A stretch of 64,000 nucleotides of DNA from LMUY01 sp964245075 (lineage in GTDB: Bacteria; Pseudomonadota; Alphaproteobacteria; Acetobacterales; Acetobacteraceae). The stretch's first letter is position 1, and each line of letters begins with the position of its first letter. Both the position numbers and the translations under genes were made by a program. The notes beneath the pieces were generated by a model. The model worked only from the letters and a program-made list of their open reading frames with translations, had not been told where the DNA came from and did not search any database. This document shows, piece by piece, positions 1-8,027 of this stretch. The stretch lies in NCBI GenBank assembly GCA_964245075.1, contig CAXTLC010000013.1, positions 1 through 64,000 of the forward strand, given 5' to 3'.

Positions 1-51
1 CAGGCCGCAGCGTTTAGAGGTGGCGGCCCGGGCCGTCAACCCGGCGCAACA

Positions 52-123
52 TGGGCGGTGACGGGTTCGAACCGCCGGCCCTCTCGGTGTAAACGAGACG
101 CTCTACCGCTGAGCTAACCGCCC
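52..123 (-). tRNA. tRNA-Val(TAC)
   Basis: The reverse strand folds as a full cloverleaf: acceptor stem GGGCGGT pairs with ACCGCCC, the anticodon loop is TTTACAC with anticodon TAC, and the T loop is TTCGAAC. The discriminator is A and no CCA is encoded. It lies downstream of lon on the same strand. In many alphaproteobacteria the HU gene hupB sits between lon and this tRNA; here there is no room for it. Confidence 0.93.
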
Positions 124-175
124 ATGGAAGCTGTGTAGCAAACAACACCTCGAAACGGGAGGCACTCCGTCCACC

Positions 176-203
176 AGCCCTCTCCCGCACGCGGGAAAGG
201 GCT
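176..203. repeat. Palindrome of the CCCTCTCC/GGGAAAGGG type
   Basis: AGCCCTCTCCCGC, a two-base loop AC, then GCGGGAAAGGGCT: thirteen paired positions with one C/A mismatch. It sits between lon and tRNA-Val. It resembles the palindromes at 17564, 33003 and 53040, so it is probably a copy of a dispersed REP-like element. There is no T-run on the minus strand, so it is not a classical intrinsic terminator. Confidence 0.55.
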
Positions 204-219
204 TTCGTGAGCTGCAAGC

Positions 220-2643
220 CTAGTGGGTCACCGCCGCGGTTTCGGCCGGCTTCGCCGCGACTGGCTCGGCCGGCTCCTCCCACTCGATCGGCTCCGGCTT
301 TCGGGACAGCGCGCGCTCGATCACGTCGTCCACATGGGCCACCGGGATGACCTTGAGCACCTTCTTCACGCTGTCCGGAATGTCCGCCAGGTCCTTCTCG
401 TTCTCCTTCGGGATGAACACGGTGGTGATGCCCGAGCGCAACGCCGCCAGCATCTTCTCCTTCAATCCGCCGATCGGCAGGATCCGGCCCCGCAGCGTGA
501 TCTCGCCAGTCATGGCGATGTCACGACGGATCGGGATTCCCGTCAGCACGCTGACCAGGCTGGTCGCCATGGCCACGCCGGCGGACGGGCCGTCCTTGGG
601 AGTGGCGCCTTCCGGCACGTGGACGTGGATGTCCCGCTTCTCGAACAGGGTCGGCTTGATGCCGAAATGCGTGGATCGGCTCCGCACGTAGCTCAATGCG
701 GCCGACACGCTCTCCTGCATCACGTCGCCCAGCTTGCCGGTGTACTTCAGGTTGCCCTTGCCCGGCAGCAGCACGCTCTCGATGGTCAGGATCTCGCCAC
801 CTACCTCCGTCCAGGCCAGGCCGGTCACCACGCCGACCATGTCCTCGTCCTCGGTCTCGCCGTAACGGAACACCCGCACGCCGGCGAACTTGTCGAGGTT
901 CTTGCGGGTGAAGGCGACCTTCTTGGCCTTCTTGGTGACGATCTCCATGACCACCTTGCGGGCCAGCTTGGCGATCTCCCGCTCCAGGCTCCGCACTCCC
1001 GCCTCCCGCGTGTAATAGCGGATCAGGTCCCGCAGCGCGTCGTCATGGATCGACCACTCCTCCGGCTTGAGCCCATTCGCCTCGCCCTGCTTGGCGACCA
1101 GGTGGCGCTTGGCGATCTCCACCTTCTCATCCTCGGTGTAGCCGGGGATGCGGATGATCTCCATGCGGTCCAGCAGCGGCTGCGGCATGCGCAGGCTGTT
1201 GGCCGTGGTGATGAACATCACGTCCGACAGGTCGTAGTCCACCTCCAAATAGTGGTCGGCGAAGGTCGCGTTCTGCTCGGGGTCCAGCACCTCGAGCAGG
1301 GCAGAGGACGGATCGCCCCGCCAATCGGCACCCAGCTTGTCAATCTCGTCCAACAGGAACAACGGGTTGGAGGATTTCGCCTTCTTCATGCCCTGGATGA
1401 CCTTGCCCGGCATGGAGCCGATATAGGTCCGCCGGTGGCCGCGCACCTCGGCCTCGTCCCGTACCCCGCCCAGGGACATGCGGACGAAGTTCCGCCCCGT
1501 CGCCTTGGCGATGGACTTGCCGAGCGAGGTCTTGCCCACGCCGGGTGGACCAACCAGGCACAGGATCGGGCCGCGGATCTTCGGCGAGCGCCCCTGGACG
1601 GCGAGATACTCCAGGATGCGCTCCTTGACCTTGTCCAGCCCGTAATGGTCGTCGTCCAGCACCTTGCGGGCAATCTCGACGTCATTGCGGGATTTGGAGC
1701 GCTTCTTCCAGGGAATCGACAGCATCCAATCGAGATAGTTCCGCACCACCGTGGCCTCGGCGCTCATCGGGCTCATGGTCCGCAGCTTCTTCAGCTCCGC
1801 CATCGCCTTGTCGCGAGCTTCCTTGGTGAAGCGGGTCTTCTTGATCTTGTCCTCGAGTTCGGCAGTCTCGTCCTTGCCGTCCTCGCCCTCGCCCAATTCC
1901 TTCTGGATAGCCTTGAGCTGCTCGTTGAGGTAGTACTCGCGCTGCGTCTTCTCCATTTGCCGCTTGACGCGGTTGCGGATGCGCTTCTCCACCTGCAACA
2001 CGCCGATCTCGGACTCCATGTGCCCGAACACGCGCTCCAGGCGCTCGCCCACGGGGGCGATCTCCAGCAACTCCTGCTTCTCGGCAATCTTCAGGTTGAG
2101 GTGGCTCGCGATCGTGTCGGCCAGCTTGGTCGGCTCGTCGATGCCGTTGAGCGAGACGAGGACCTCGGGCGCGATCTTCTTGTTCAGCTTGATATATTGC
2201 TCAAACTGGCTGATCACCGTGCGGCCGAGCGCTTCCAGCTCGCCTTTGTCGGTGTCCTGGTCGGGCATCGGCTCGGTGAACGCCTCGAAGTAGGCCTCCG
2301 TCTCCTTGAACCCGGTGATGCGGGCGCGGCGTCCGCCCTCGACCAGCACCTTCACGGTGCCGTCGGGCAGCTTCAGGAGTTGCAGGATCGTCGACACGGT
2401 GCCGATCCGGAAGATGTCATCGGCTGTGGGATCGTCCTGGGCGGCGTTCTTCTGCGCCACCAGGAGGATCTGCTTGTCCTCCTTCATGACGGCTTCCAGC
2501 GCGCGGACCGACTTCTCGCGCCCCACGAACAGCGGCACGATCATGTGCGGGAACACGACGATGTCCCGCAGCGGCAGCACCGCCAGCGCCTCGCCGTCCC
2601 GACTGCCGCGCGCAACCGGCCGCGCTTTCTCGGATTCAGACAT
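220..2643 (-). CDS. lon: ATP-dependent protease La (Lon)
   Basis: LonA serine protease of the cytoplasm; degrades misfolded and short-lived regulatory proteins with ATP. The 807-residue length is typical. The N-terminal substrate domain begins 'LPLRDIVVFPHMIVPLFVGR'. The AAA+ Walker A GPPGVGKTS lies near residue 363 and Walker B is LFLLDEIDK. The C-terminal protease domain carries the catalytic serine in PKDGPSAG (about residue 687) and the lysine in GGLKEKML (about 729). The start is fixed by a strong TAGGAGG. It is last in the tig-clpP-clpX-lon order, 148 bp behind clpX, with its own likely promoter. Confidence 0.98.
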   Translation of the reverse strand: MSESEKARPVARGSRDGEALAVLPLRDIVVFPHMIVPLFVGREKSVRALEAVMKEDKQILLVAQKNAAQDDPTADDIFRIGTVSTILQLLKLPDGTVKVLVEGGRRARITGFKETEAYFEAFTEPMPDQDTDKGELEALGRTVISQFEQYIKLNKKIAPEVLVSLNGIDEPTKLADTIASHLNLKIAEKQELLEIAPVGERLERVFGHMESEIGVLQVEKRIRNRVKRQMEKTQREYYLNEQLKAIQKELGEGEDGKDETAELEDKIKKTRFTKEARDKAMAELKKLRTMSPMSAEATVVRNYLDWMLSIPWKKRSKSRNDVEIARKVLDDDHYGLDKVKERILEYLAVQGRSPKIRGPILCLVGPPGVGKTSLGKSIAKATGRNFVRMSLGGVRDEAEVRGHRRTYIGSMPGKVIQGMKKAKSSNPLFLLDEIDKLGADWRGDPSSALLEVLDPEQNATFADHYLEVDYDLSDVMFITTANSLRMPQPLLDRMEIIRIPGYTEDEKVEIAKRHLVAKQGEANGLKPEEWSIHDDALRDLIRYYTREAGVRSLEREIAKLARKVVMEIVTKKAKKVAFTRKNLDKFAGVRVFRYGETEDEDMVGVVTGLAWTEVGGEILTIESVLLPGKGNLKYTGKLGDVMQESVSAALSYVRSRSTHFGIKPTLFEKRDIHVHVPEGATPKDGPSAGVAMATSLVSVLTGIPIRRDIAMTGEITLRGRILPIGGLKEKMLAALRSGITTVFIPKENEKDLADIPDSVKKVLKVIPVAHVDDVIERALSRKPEPIEWEEPAEPVAAKPAETAAVTH

Positions 2644-2728
2644 GCAGACCTCCTATAGGACGATCAGGGACCGGGTGCCCATCATGGCACACCCGAACAC
2701 TAGGAAAGGTAAAAACCTGTCCATTGAG

Positions 2729-2759
2729 ATTATATCGGAGCAAGGAACAGCTGCGCCAA
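2729..2759 (-). promoter_or_regulatory. Probable lon promoter
   Basis: On the minus strand a perfect -10 box TATAAT (2729-2734) is preceded 19 bases upstream by TTGGCG (2754-2759), inside a CCTTGGCGC context that could also serve as a heat-shock -35. The implied leader is about 80 nt and contains an imperfect GGGTG/CACCC hairpin before the ribosome binding site. The spacer is longer than ideal, so sigma assignment is uncertain. Confidence 0.4.
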
Positions 2760-2791
2760 GGACTTGAAAGGCGGCCGCAGCGTGGACGAAG

Positions 2792-4042
2792 CTAGGCGCC
2801 CTCGGCGCGTTCCTTGCCGTATGTGAACAACGGGTTGGCCCGGCCCTCCGCGACCTCACGGTTGACCACCACCTCCTCCACGCCATCCAGGCCGGGCAGA
2901 TCGAACATGGTGGCGAGCAGAATCGCTTCCATGATGGAGCGCAAGCCACGTGCGCCCGTCTTGCGGGCGATGGCGCGCGTGGCGACCGACCGCATGGCGT
3001 CGTCCGTGAAGGACAGCTTGACGCCTTCCATCTCGAACAACCGTCCATACTGCTTGACCAGCGCGTTCTTGGGCTTGGTCAGGATCTCCACCAGGGCAGC
3101 TTCGTCCAGGTCCTCCAGCGTGGCGACCACTGGAAGGCGGCCGATGAATTCCGGAATCAGGCCGAACCGCAGCAGGTCCTCGGGCTCCACCTCGCGCAGG
3201 ATGGCGCCGGCACGGCGTTCGTCGGGCGAGCGCACGTCGGCGCCGTAGCCGATGCCGCTGCCCTTGCCGCGGGCGCCGATGATCTTTTCCAGCCCGGCGA
3301 ACGCGCCGCCGCAGATGAACAGGATGTTGGTCGTGTCGACTTGCAGGAACTCCTGCTGCGGATGCTTGCGCCCGCCCTGCGGCGGCACAGAGGCGACGGT
3401 CCCCTCCATGATCTTGAGCAGCGCCTGCTGCACCCCCTCCCCGCTCACGTCGCGGGTGATGGAGGGATTGTCCGACTTGCGGCTGATCTTGTCCACTTCG
3501 TCGATATAGACGATGCCGCGCTGTGCCCGCTCCACGTTGTAGTCGGCCGATTGCAGCAGCTTGAGGATGATGTTCTCCACATCCTCGCCCACATAGCCGG
3601 CCTCGGTCAGCGTGGTCGCGTCCGCCATGGTGAACGGAACGTCCAGGATACGGGCCAGGGTCTGCGCCAGCAGCGTCTTGCCGGAGCCAGTCGGCCCGAC
3701 AAGCAGGATGTTGGACTTGGCGATCTCGATATCGTTGTTCTTGGCCCCGTGCGCCAAGCGCTTGTAATGGTTGTGAACGGCGACCGAGAGCACCTTTTTT
3801 GCATGCGCCTGGCCGATCACGTAGTCGTCCAGGACCTTGCAGATCTCCTTGGGCGTCGGCACCCCGTCGCGGGACTTCACCAGGTGAGTCTTGTGTTCCT
3901 CGCGTATGATGTCCATGCACAGCTCGACGCATTCGTCGCAGATGAACACGGTCGGGCCAGCGATGAGCTTGCGCACCTCATGCTGCGACTTGCCGCAGAA
4001 TGAACAATACAGGGTGTTCTTCGAGTCGCCGCTCTTGCTCAT
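2792..4042 (-). CDS. clpX: ATP-dependent Clp protease ATP-binding subunit ClpX
   Basis: Hexameric AAA+ unfoldase that feeds substrates to ClpP. The 416 residues match the family. An N-terminal zinc-binding domain has Cys13, Cys16, Cys35 and Cys38. Walker A GPTGSGKT is near residue 116, Walker B is IVYIDEVDKI, and the RKSDNPSITRDVSGEGVQ region carries sensor and pore-loop elements. The pore GYVG motif is in EAGYVGEDVE. It lies between clpP and lon, 97 bp after clpP, as in most alphaproteobacteria. Confidence 0.98.
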   Translation of the reverse strand: MSKSGDSKNTLYCSFCGKSQHEVRKLIAGPTVFICDECVELCMDIIREEHKTHLVKSRDGVPTPKEICKVLDDYVIGQAHAKKVLSVAVHNHYKRLAHGAKNNDIEIAKSNILLVGPTGSGKTLLAQTLARILDVPFTMADATTLTEAGYVGEDVENIILKLLQSADYNVERAQRGIVYIDEVDKISRKSDNPSITRDVSGEGVQQALLKIMEGTVASVPPQGGRKHPQQEFLQVDTTNILFICGGAFAGLEKIIGARGKGSGIGYGADVRSPDERRAGAILREVEPEDLLRFGLIPEFIGRLPVVATLEDLDEAALVEILTKPKNALVKQYGRLFEMEGVKLSFTDDAMRSVATRAIARKTGARGLRSIMEAILLATMFDLPGLDGVEEVVVNREVAEGRANPLFTYGKERAEGA

Positions 4043-4139
4043 GGAAACTCCACCCCTGCTGCTGACCAGGGATTCTATAGAAGCTTAGATCCCGCTCACC
4101 GGCGGAAACAAGGGGACCACCTCATCGGGGGTCTGCATG

Positions 4140-4778
4140 TCAGCTCTTTGCCGGATCCGCCGGCGGCGGCCGGTTCTCCACGACGCTGTCCACCAGGCCG
4201 AAATCACGCGCCTCCTCGGCAGACATGAAGCTGTCCCGCTCCAGCTTGCGCTCGATCGTCGTGAGATCTTGTCCGGTGTGCTTGACGTAGAGGTTGTTCA
4301 GCCGGCCGCGCAGCGACAGGATCTCGCGGGCCTGGATCTCGATATCGGCGGCCTGGCCCTGCGCCCCGCCGGATGGCTGATGCACCATGACGCGGGCGTT
4401 CGGCAGGGCGAAGCGCTTGTCCTTGGCGCCCGCGCAGAGTAGCAGGCTGCCCATGGACGCCGCCTGGCCGATGCAAACGGTGCTGACCGGGCTGCGAACG
4501 TACTGCATGGTGTCGTAGATCGCCAAGCCGGCCGACACCACGCCACCTGGGCTGTTGATGTAGAACGAGATGTCCTTGCCGGGATTGGCGCTCTCGAGGA
4601 ACAGCAATTGGGCGCAGATCAGCGCGCTCATCTCGTCATAGACCGGTCCGGTCAGGAAGATGATGCGCTCGGCAAGCAAGCGGGAATAGATGTCGTAGGC
4701 GCGCTCACCCCGTGCCGACTGCTCGACAACCATAGGCACGAGCGAGTTGTAGGTCTCAATGGGGTGGCGGTCCCGCAT
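4140..4778 (-). CDS. clpP: ATP-dependent Clp protease proteolytic subunit ClpP
   Basis: Serine peptidase forming the double-heptamer chamber served by ClpX (and ClpA). The nucleophile is Ser108 in GQAASMGS and the general base is His133 in VMVHQPSGG; an aspartate in the ERDSFMSAEEA region (about 182) completes the triad. Length 212 is normal. It follows tig by 108 bp and precedes clpX, so the three probably share a transcript. The intact triad argues it is an active peptidase. Confidence 0.98.
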   Translation of the reverse strand: MRDRHPIETYNSLVPMVVEQSARGERAYDIYSRLLAERIIFLTGPVYDEMSALICAQLLFLESANPGKDISFYINSPGGVVSAGLAIYDTMQYVRSPVSTVCIGQAASMGSLLLCAGAKDKRFALPNARVMVHQPSGGAQGQAADIEIQAREILSLRGRLNNLYVKHTGQDLTTIERKLERDSFMSAEEARDFGLVDSVVENRPPPADPAKS

Positions 4779-4886
4779 GGTCAGGCTCCCTCGCTCAATA
4801 GCGACGCTCCAGATTGGACCGCGGCAGCCCGATGTAAATAGCGTGCCGCCGTCCGGCGTCCAGTCTGCCTCTCACAGCGGGGAGGC

Positions 4887-6317
4887 TCAAGATGCCTCCG
4901 GCGATCGCTCGGGGACCTCTGCGGGCTGTTCTGGCGGCGCAGATGCCTGTTCTGGCGCCGGTTCTGATGCCTCCGAAGGCTCGGCCGCGAGTTCCTCCGG
5001 GGTCACGGAGCGGTCCTCGATCTTGGCCTGGTCGAGGATGTAGTCCACCACCTTGTCCTCGAAGATCGGGCCGCGCAGGCTCTCGGCCGCTTGAGGGGTC
5101 TTGCGGAAGAACTCCATGACCTGCGTTTCCTGCCCGCCGTACCGCGCCGCCTCGGCCCGCATGGCGCGCGTGAGCTCTTCCGCCGAAACCTGCACGCCTT
5201 CGCGCCGCCCGACCTCGGACAGCAGCAGGCCGAGCCGGACCCGGCGTTCCGCAATGGCGCGGTACTCGGACTTGAGCGTCTCCTCGTCCTTGCCGCGGTC
5301 CTCCTCATCCAGCTTGCCGGCCTTCATGTCGGCTTCGATCCGGCCCCAGATCTGCTTGAACTCGCCCTCCACCATGGACGGAGGCACCGGGAAGTCGGCC
5401 GTCTTGGACAAGCCGTCCAGCAGGTCCCGCTTCAAGCGCATGCGGGTCATGCCGTCGAACTCGCGCTGCATCTGCCGCCCGAGGGCCGCGCGGAGTTCCT
5501 CCAGCGTGTCGAAGCCGATGCCTTCCGCCAGCGTGTCGTCGATTTCCGGGATCTTGGCGGTTTTAAGCGCCTTGGCCGTGATCTCGAACTGCGCCAGCTT
5601 GCCGGCAAGGTCTTTGGTGCCGTAGTTATCTGGAAACGTCACGTCGATGGTGCGAGTCTCGCCGGGCGCCATGCCTTCCAACTGTTCGGTGAAGCCCGGG
5701 ATGAAGTTCGGGCCGGCAACCTCGATGTCCACGTCCGTGCCGGCACCGCCGGGGAACGGCGTTCCCTCGACACGGCCGGCATAATCGACCGTCAGCGTCT
5801 CTCCCTTGGCAGCCGGGCGGGCCTCGGCAACGGGCTCCAGCACGCGCTGCCGGGCGGCGATGTCAGCCAAGGCGCGGTCGATGCCGTCGGCCGGCGGCTC
5901 GGCCTTCAGCCGCGTCAGCGACAAGGCGCTGAAGTCCGGCGGCGTGATGTCGGGCAGCAGTTCCACCTCGACGGTGAACTCCAGGTCCTTCGCCTCATCC
6001 TGCGGCACGGCGCCGGGAAGGTCCGGCAAGCCCTTGACGTCCACCTTGGGCTGCGTCGCGGCGCGCAGGCCGCGGTCGGACAGAACCTGTTGCGTTGCCT
6101 CGTTCACGCTGTCTTCCAGCACCTCGGCCATGACGGCCGTGCCGTAGCGCTGCCGCACGACCCTCTCCGGCACCTTGCCGGGCCGGAAGCCAGGCAGTTT
6201 CAACTGGCGGGCGATCTCTGACAGCTTGGCCGTCCGCCGGCCCTCGATGGCAGCACTTGGCACGATAACGGTGAAGCCGCGCTTCAGCCCTTCGGAAAGG
6301 GTCTCGGTGACCTGCAT
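4887..6317 (-). CDS. tig: Trigger factor
   Basis: Ribosome-bound chaperone and peptidyl-prolyl isomerase. The N-terminal ribosome-binding domain has the signature GFRPGKVPERVVRQRYG near residues 44-60. The central FKBP-type PPIase domain begins about residue 150 (VDYAGRVEGTPFPGG) and is followed by the long helical substrate-binding arms. The C-terminal 35 residues are a Pro/Ala/Glu-rich tail, rather long and low in complexity compared with E. coli. It is first in the tig-clpP-clpX-lon order, just downstream of tRNA-Leu on the same strand. Confidence 0.97.
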   Translation of the reverse strand: MQVTETLSEGLKRGFTVIVPSAAIEGRRTAKLSEIARQLKLPGFRPGKVPERVVRQRYGTAVMAEVLEDSVNEATQQVLSDRGLRAATQPKVDVKGLPDLPGAVPQDEAKDLEFTVEVELLPDITPPDFSALSLTRLKAEPPADGIDRALADIAARQRVLEPVAEARPAAKGETLTVDYAGRVEGTPFPGGAGTDVDIEVAGPNFIPGFTEQLEGMAPGETRTIDVTFPDNYGTKDLAGKLAQFEITAKALKTAKIPEIDDTLAEGIGFDTLEELRAALGRQMQREFDGMTRMRLKRDLLDGLSKTADFPVPPSMVEGEFKQIWGRIEADMKAGKLDEEDRGKDEETLKSEYRAIAERRVRLGLLLSEVGRREGVQVSAEELTRAMRAEAARYGGQETQVMEFFRKTPQAAESLRGPIFEDKVVDYILDQAKIEDRSVTPEELAAEPSEASEPAPEQASAPPEQPAEVPERSPEAS

Positions 6318-6372
6318 GGGGATAGAAGTTCCTCGAAAGTCCAGGGAAGGCGTGCTCGGGGGGAAGAACGGA

Positions 6373-6453
6373 TGCGGGCGAAGGGACTTGAACCCCCACG
6401 GCTTGCGCCACCAGAACCTAAATCTGGCGTGTCTACCATTTCACCACGCCCGC
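6373..6453 (-). tRNA. tRNA-Leu(TAG)
   Basis: Class II tRNA on the minus strand. The acceptor stem GCGGGCG/CGCCCGC, D arm TGGTGAAATGGTAGAC, anticodon loop TTTAGGT (anticodon TAG, reading CUA) and a variable arm are all visible. Discriminator A; CCA is not encoded. It lies 55 bp upstream of tig. Confidence 0.93.
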
Positions 6454-6477
6454 CATCCGCGCGGCCATAGGCGCGGG

Positions 6478-6506
6478 GTGTTACTCCACCCTCCCGGCGC
6501 CGACAA
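6478..6506 (-). promoter_or_regulatory. Probable promoter of tRNA-Leu(TAG), possibly also tig
   Basis: On the minus strand TTGTCG (6501-6506), 17 bases, TAACAC (6478-6483). The spacing is optimal for the housekeeping sigma factor and it ends 24 bases before the tRNA. With no terminator seen before tig, the tRNA and tig may be co-transcribed. Confidence 0.4.
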
Positions 6507-6576
6507 GCCGGACCCTGCCTCAAACACGGTTCCGGCCGTCAGCTTAGCCTCGAGGTTAAGGATTTAGACGATCGGC

Positions 6577-7365
6577 ATGCCGCGTGAGGGCTCGGACGGG
6601 GAAACCGGCCCGCATGGCTACGGCATTGCTGCGGTGGAGCGGACGCTGGCGGTGGTGGCCGCCCTGGTGCGGCTCGGCCCAAGCAGCCTGACGAGCCTGT
6701 CCGCAGCGGCCGGTTGCACGTCAGCCAACGTTTTCCGCATCCTGCGCACATTGGAAGCGAGGGGCCTCGCCACCCAGGACAGCAACCGCGGCGCGTGGCG
6801 GCTCGGGGCGGGATGGTCGATGGTGGCGCGGGCGGCTGGCCAGCACGGCGCCACGACGCGCGCCGCCGCCCCCGCCATGGCCGCGTTGGCGGCGAGCTGC
6901 GGGGAGCAGGTCAGCCTCGCGGTCCGGGACGGAGAGCAGTGCGAGGTGCTTGCCGCCCATCAAGCCAACCCCGCGGGCCGGCAGTTCGTCCAGTCGGGTG
7001 AACGTTGGCCGCTGCACGCGGGGCCGGGCCGGCTCCTGCTGGCCTACGCGCCGCCTGCCATCCAACGGGCCGTGCTGGCGAGCCGGCTGCCCCGCCTCGC
7101 CGCGGGAACGCTCACCGACAGCGGTCGGGTCAGGGCTGAACTCCCGCGCATCCGGGCCCGGAACTGGCTGATCGCCACCGAGGAGATCGCCGAAGCCGCT
7201 GTCACGGTAAGCACGACGGTGCAGGACCCGGCCGGAGCGGTCATCGCCGCGCTCAGCATCGCCGCGCCGCTCATCAGGATGCGCCCGCCCCGGCCGCATA
7301 CCGTGCTCACCCCGTTGCTGGTGGCTGCCGAGGCGATCGGGCAGGCGCTGACCCCGCTCGCCTGA
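6577..7365 (+). CDS. IclR-family transcriptional regulator
   Basis: Predicted DNA-binding regulator of 262 residues. The N-terminal winged helix spans about residues 14-80 (AVERTLAVVAALVRLGPSSL, then AAGCTSANVFRILRTLEARGLA). The remainder is the IclR effector-binding domain, with the AAPAMAALAASCGEQVSLAV start and the RIRARNWLIATEEIAEAAVTVS core. No catabolic operon adjoins it, so the ligand and targets cannot be read from context. It diverges from the tRNA-Leu/tig block. Confidence 0.88.
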   Translation: MPREGSDGETGPHGYGIAAVERTLAVVAALVRLGPSSLTSLSAAAGCTSANVFRILRTLEARGLATQDSNRGAWRLGAGWSMVARAAGQHGATTRAAAPAMAALAASCGEQVSLAVRDGEQCEVLAAHQANPAGRQFVQSGERWPLHAGPGRLLLAYAPPAIQRAVLASRLPRLAAGTLTDSGRVRAELPRIRARNWLIATEEIAEAAVTVSTTVQDPAGAVIAALSIAAPLIRMRPPRPHTVLTPLLVAAEAIGQALTPLA

Positions 7366-7399
7366 AGCGCCGCCGGTTGGAACCCGGCGGCGCTCCGGG

Positions 7400-7888
7400 C
7401 TACTTGGCCTGGTGGGCCAGGTAGCTCCGGATGACGTCGGGCAGCATCTCGCCAAGCTGGTCGCCCATGGCCTGCTCTTCCGTGATCGACTGCTTCAGCA
7501 CCTCGATGTCGCCGGACGAGCCGGCAATCTCGGCGAGGGTGATGAGCGTCTTGTAGGAGGCGATCTCGTACGCCTTGAAGCCGATCGCCGCGAGCAGGTT
7601 CTTCACCACCTCATCCGATGCGGCCATGTGGACGACGCCGGACACCTTGCCGACGATGTTGGTCACCGTCTCCTTGGCGGACGAGGCTGACGTGCCGTGC
7701 TTGCCCAACAGGGTTTCCAGGCGAGTCGCCTGGATGCGGGACTGGTCGAGGTCGGTTTGCATGCGGCTATGCAGTTGCGGGTAGTCTGCCATGCGGCCTA
7801 GCTGACGCTCGATCGTCTCGACCGCCTGGCCTTCGACGGCATGCTGGTTGCGCAGGCCGGACAGGTAGTATTCAGTCGATGCGCTCAT
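7400..7888 (-). CDS. DUF892 family protein (YciE/YciF-like, ferritin-like fold)
   Basis: A 162-residue, all-helical protein matching the YciE/YciF stress-protein family. Recognisable stretches are YYLSGLRNQHAVEGQAVE, the mid-region ASDEVVKNLLAAIGFKAYEI and SYKTLITLAEIAGSSGDIEV, with Glu/His positions spread over helices as in ferritin-like bundles. The role is unproven; homologues are induced by osmotic or oxidative stress. It stands alone, convergent with the IclR gene. The start is preceded by AAGGAGC. Confidence 0.85.
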   Translation of the reverse strand: MSASTEYYLSGLRNQHAVEGQAVETIERQLGRMADYPQLHSRMQTDLDQSRIQATRLETLLGKHGTSASSAKETVTNIVGKVSGVVHMAASDEVVKNLLAAIGFKAYEIASYKTLITLAEIAGSSGDIEVLKQSITEEQAMGDQLGEMLPDVIRSYLAHQAK

Positions 7889-8027
7889 GATGGCTGCTCC
7901 TTGAGACCCTGCGGAGCGAACGCCGCCGCCTGCACAGGTATCCGGCCCGCTTGCTTCAGTTTAACTTGCGCTTGACGGTTGCCGATGCCAGCCGACATCG
8001 CTTGGCCGCTCCACGAGGCGGCAGCCA

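Noticed and set aside
223..2658. Long open frame antisense to lon
   Set aside because: Shadow of a high-GC gene: Leu/Arg/His/Gly-rich composition, no domain, and the lon frame has all expected motifs.
2644..2700. RNA thermometer in the lon leader
   Set aside because: The GGGTG/CACCC hairpin does not include the Shine-Dalgarno, and the palindrome at TCCTATAGGA leaves too small a loop.
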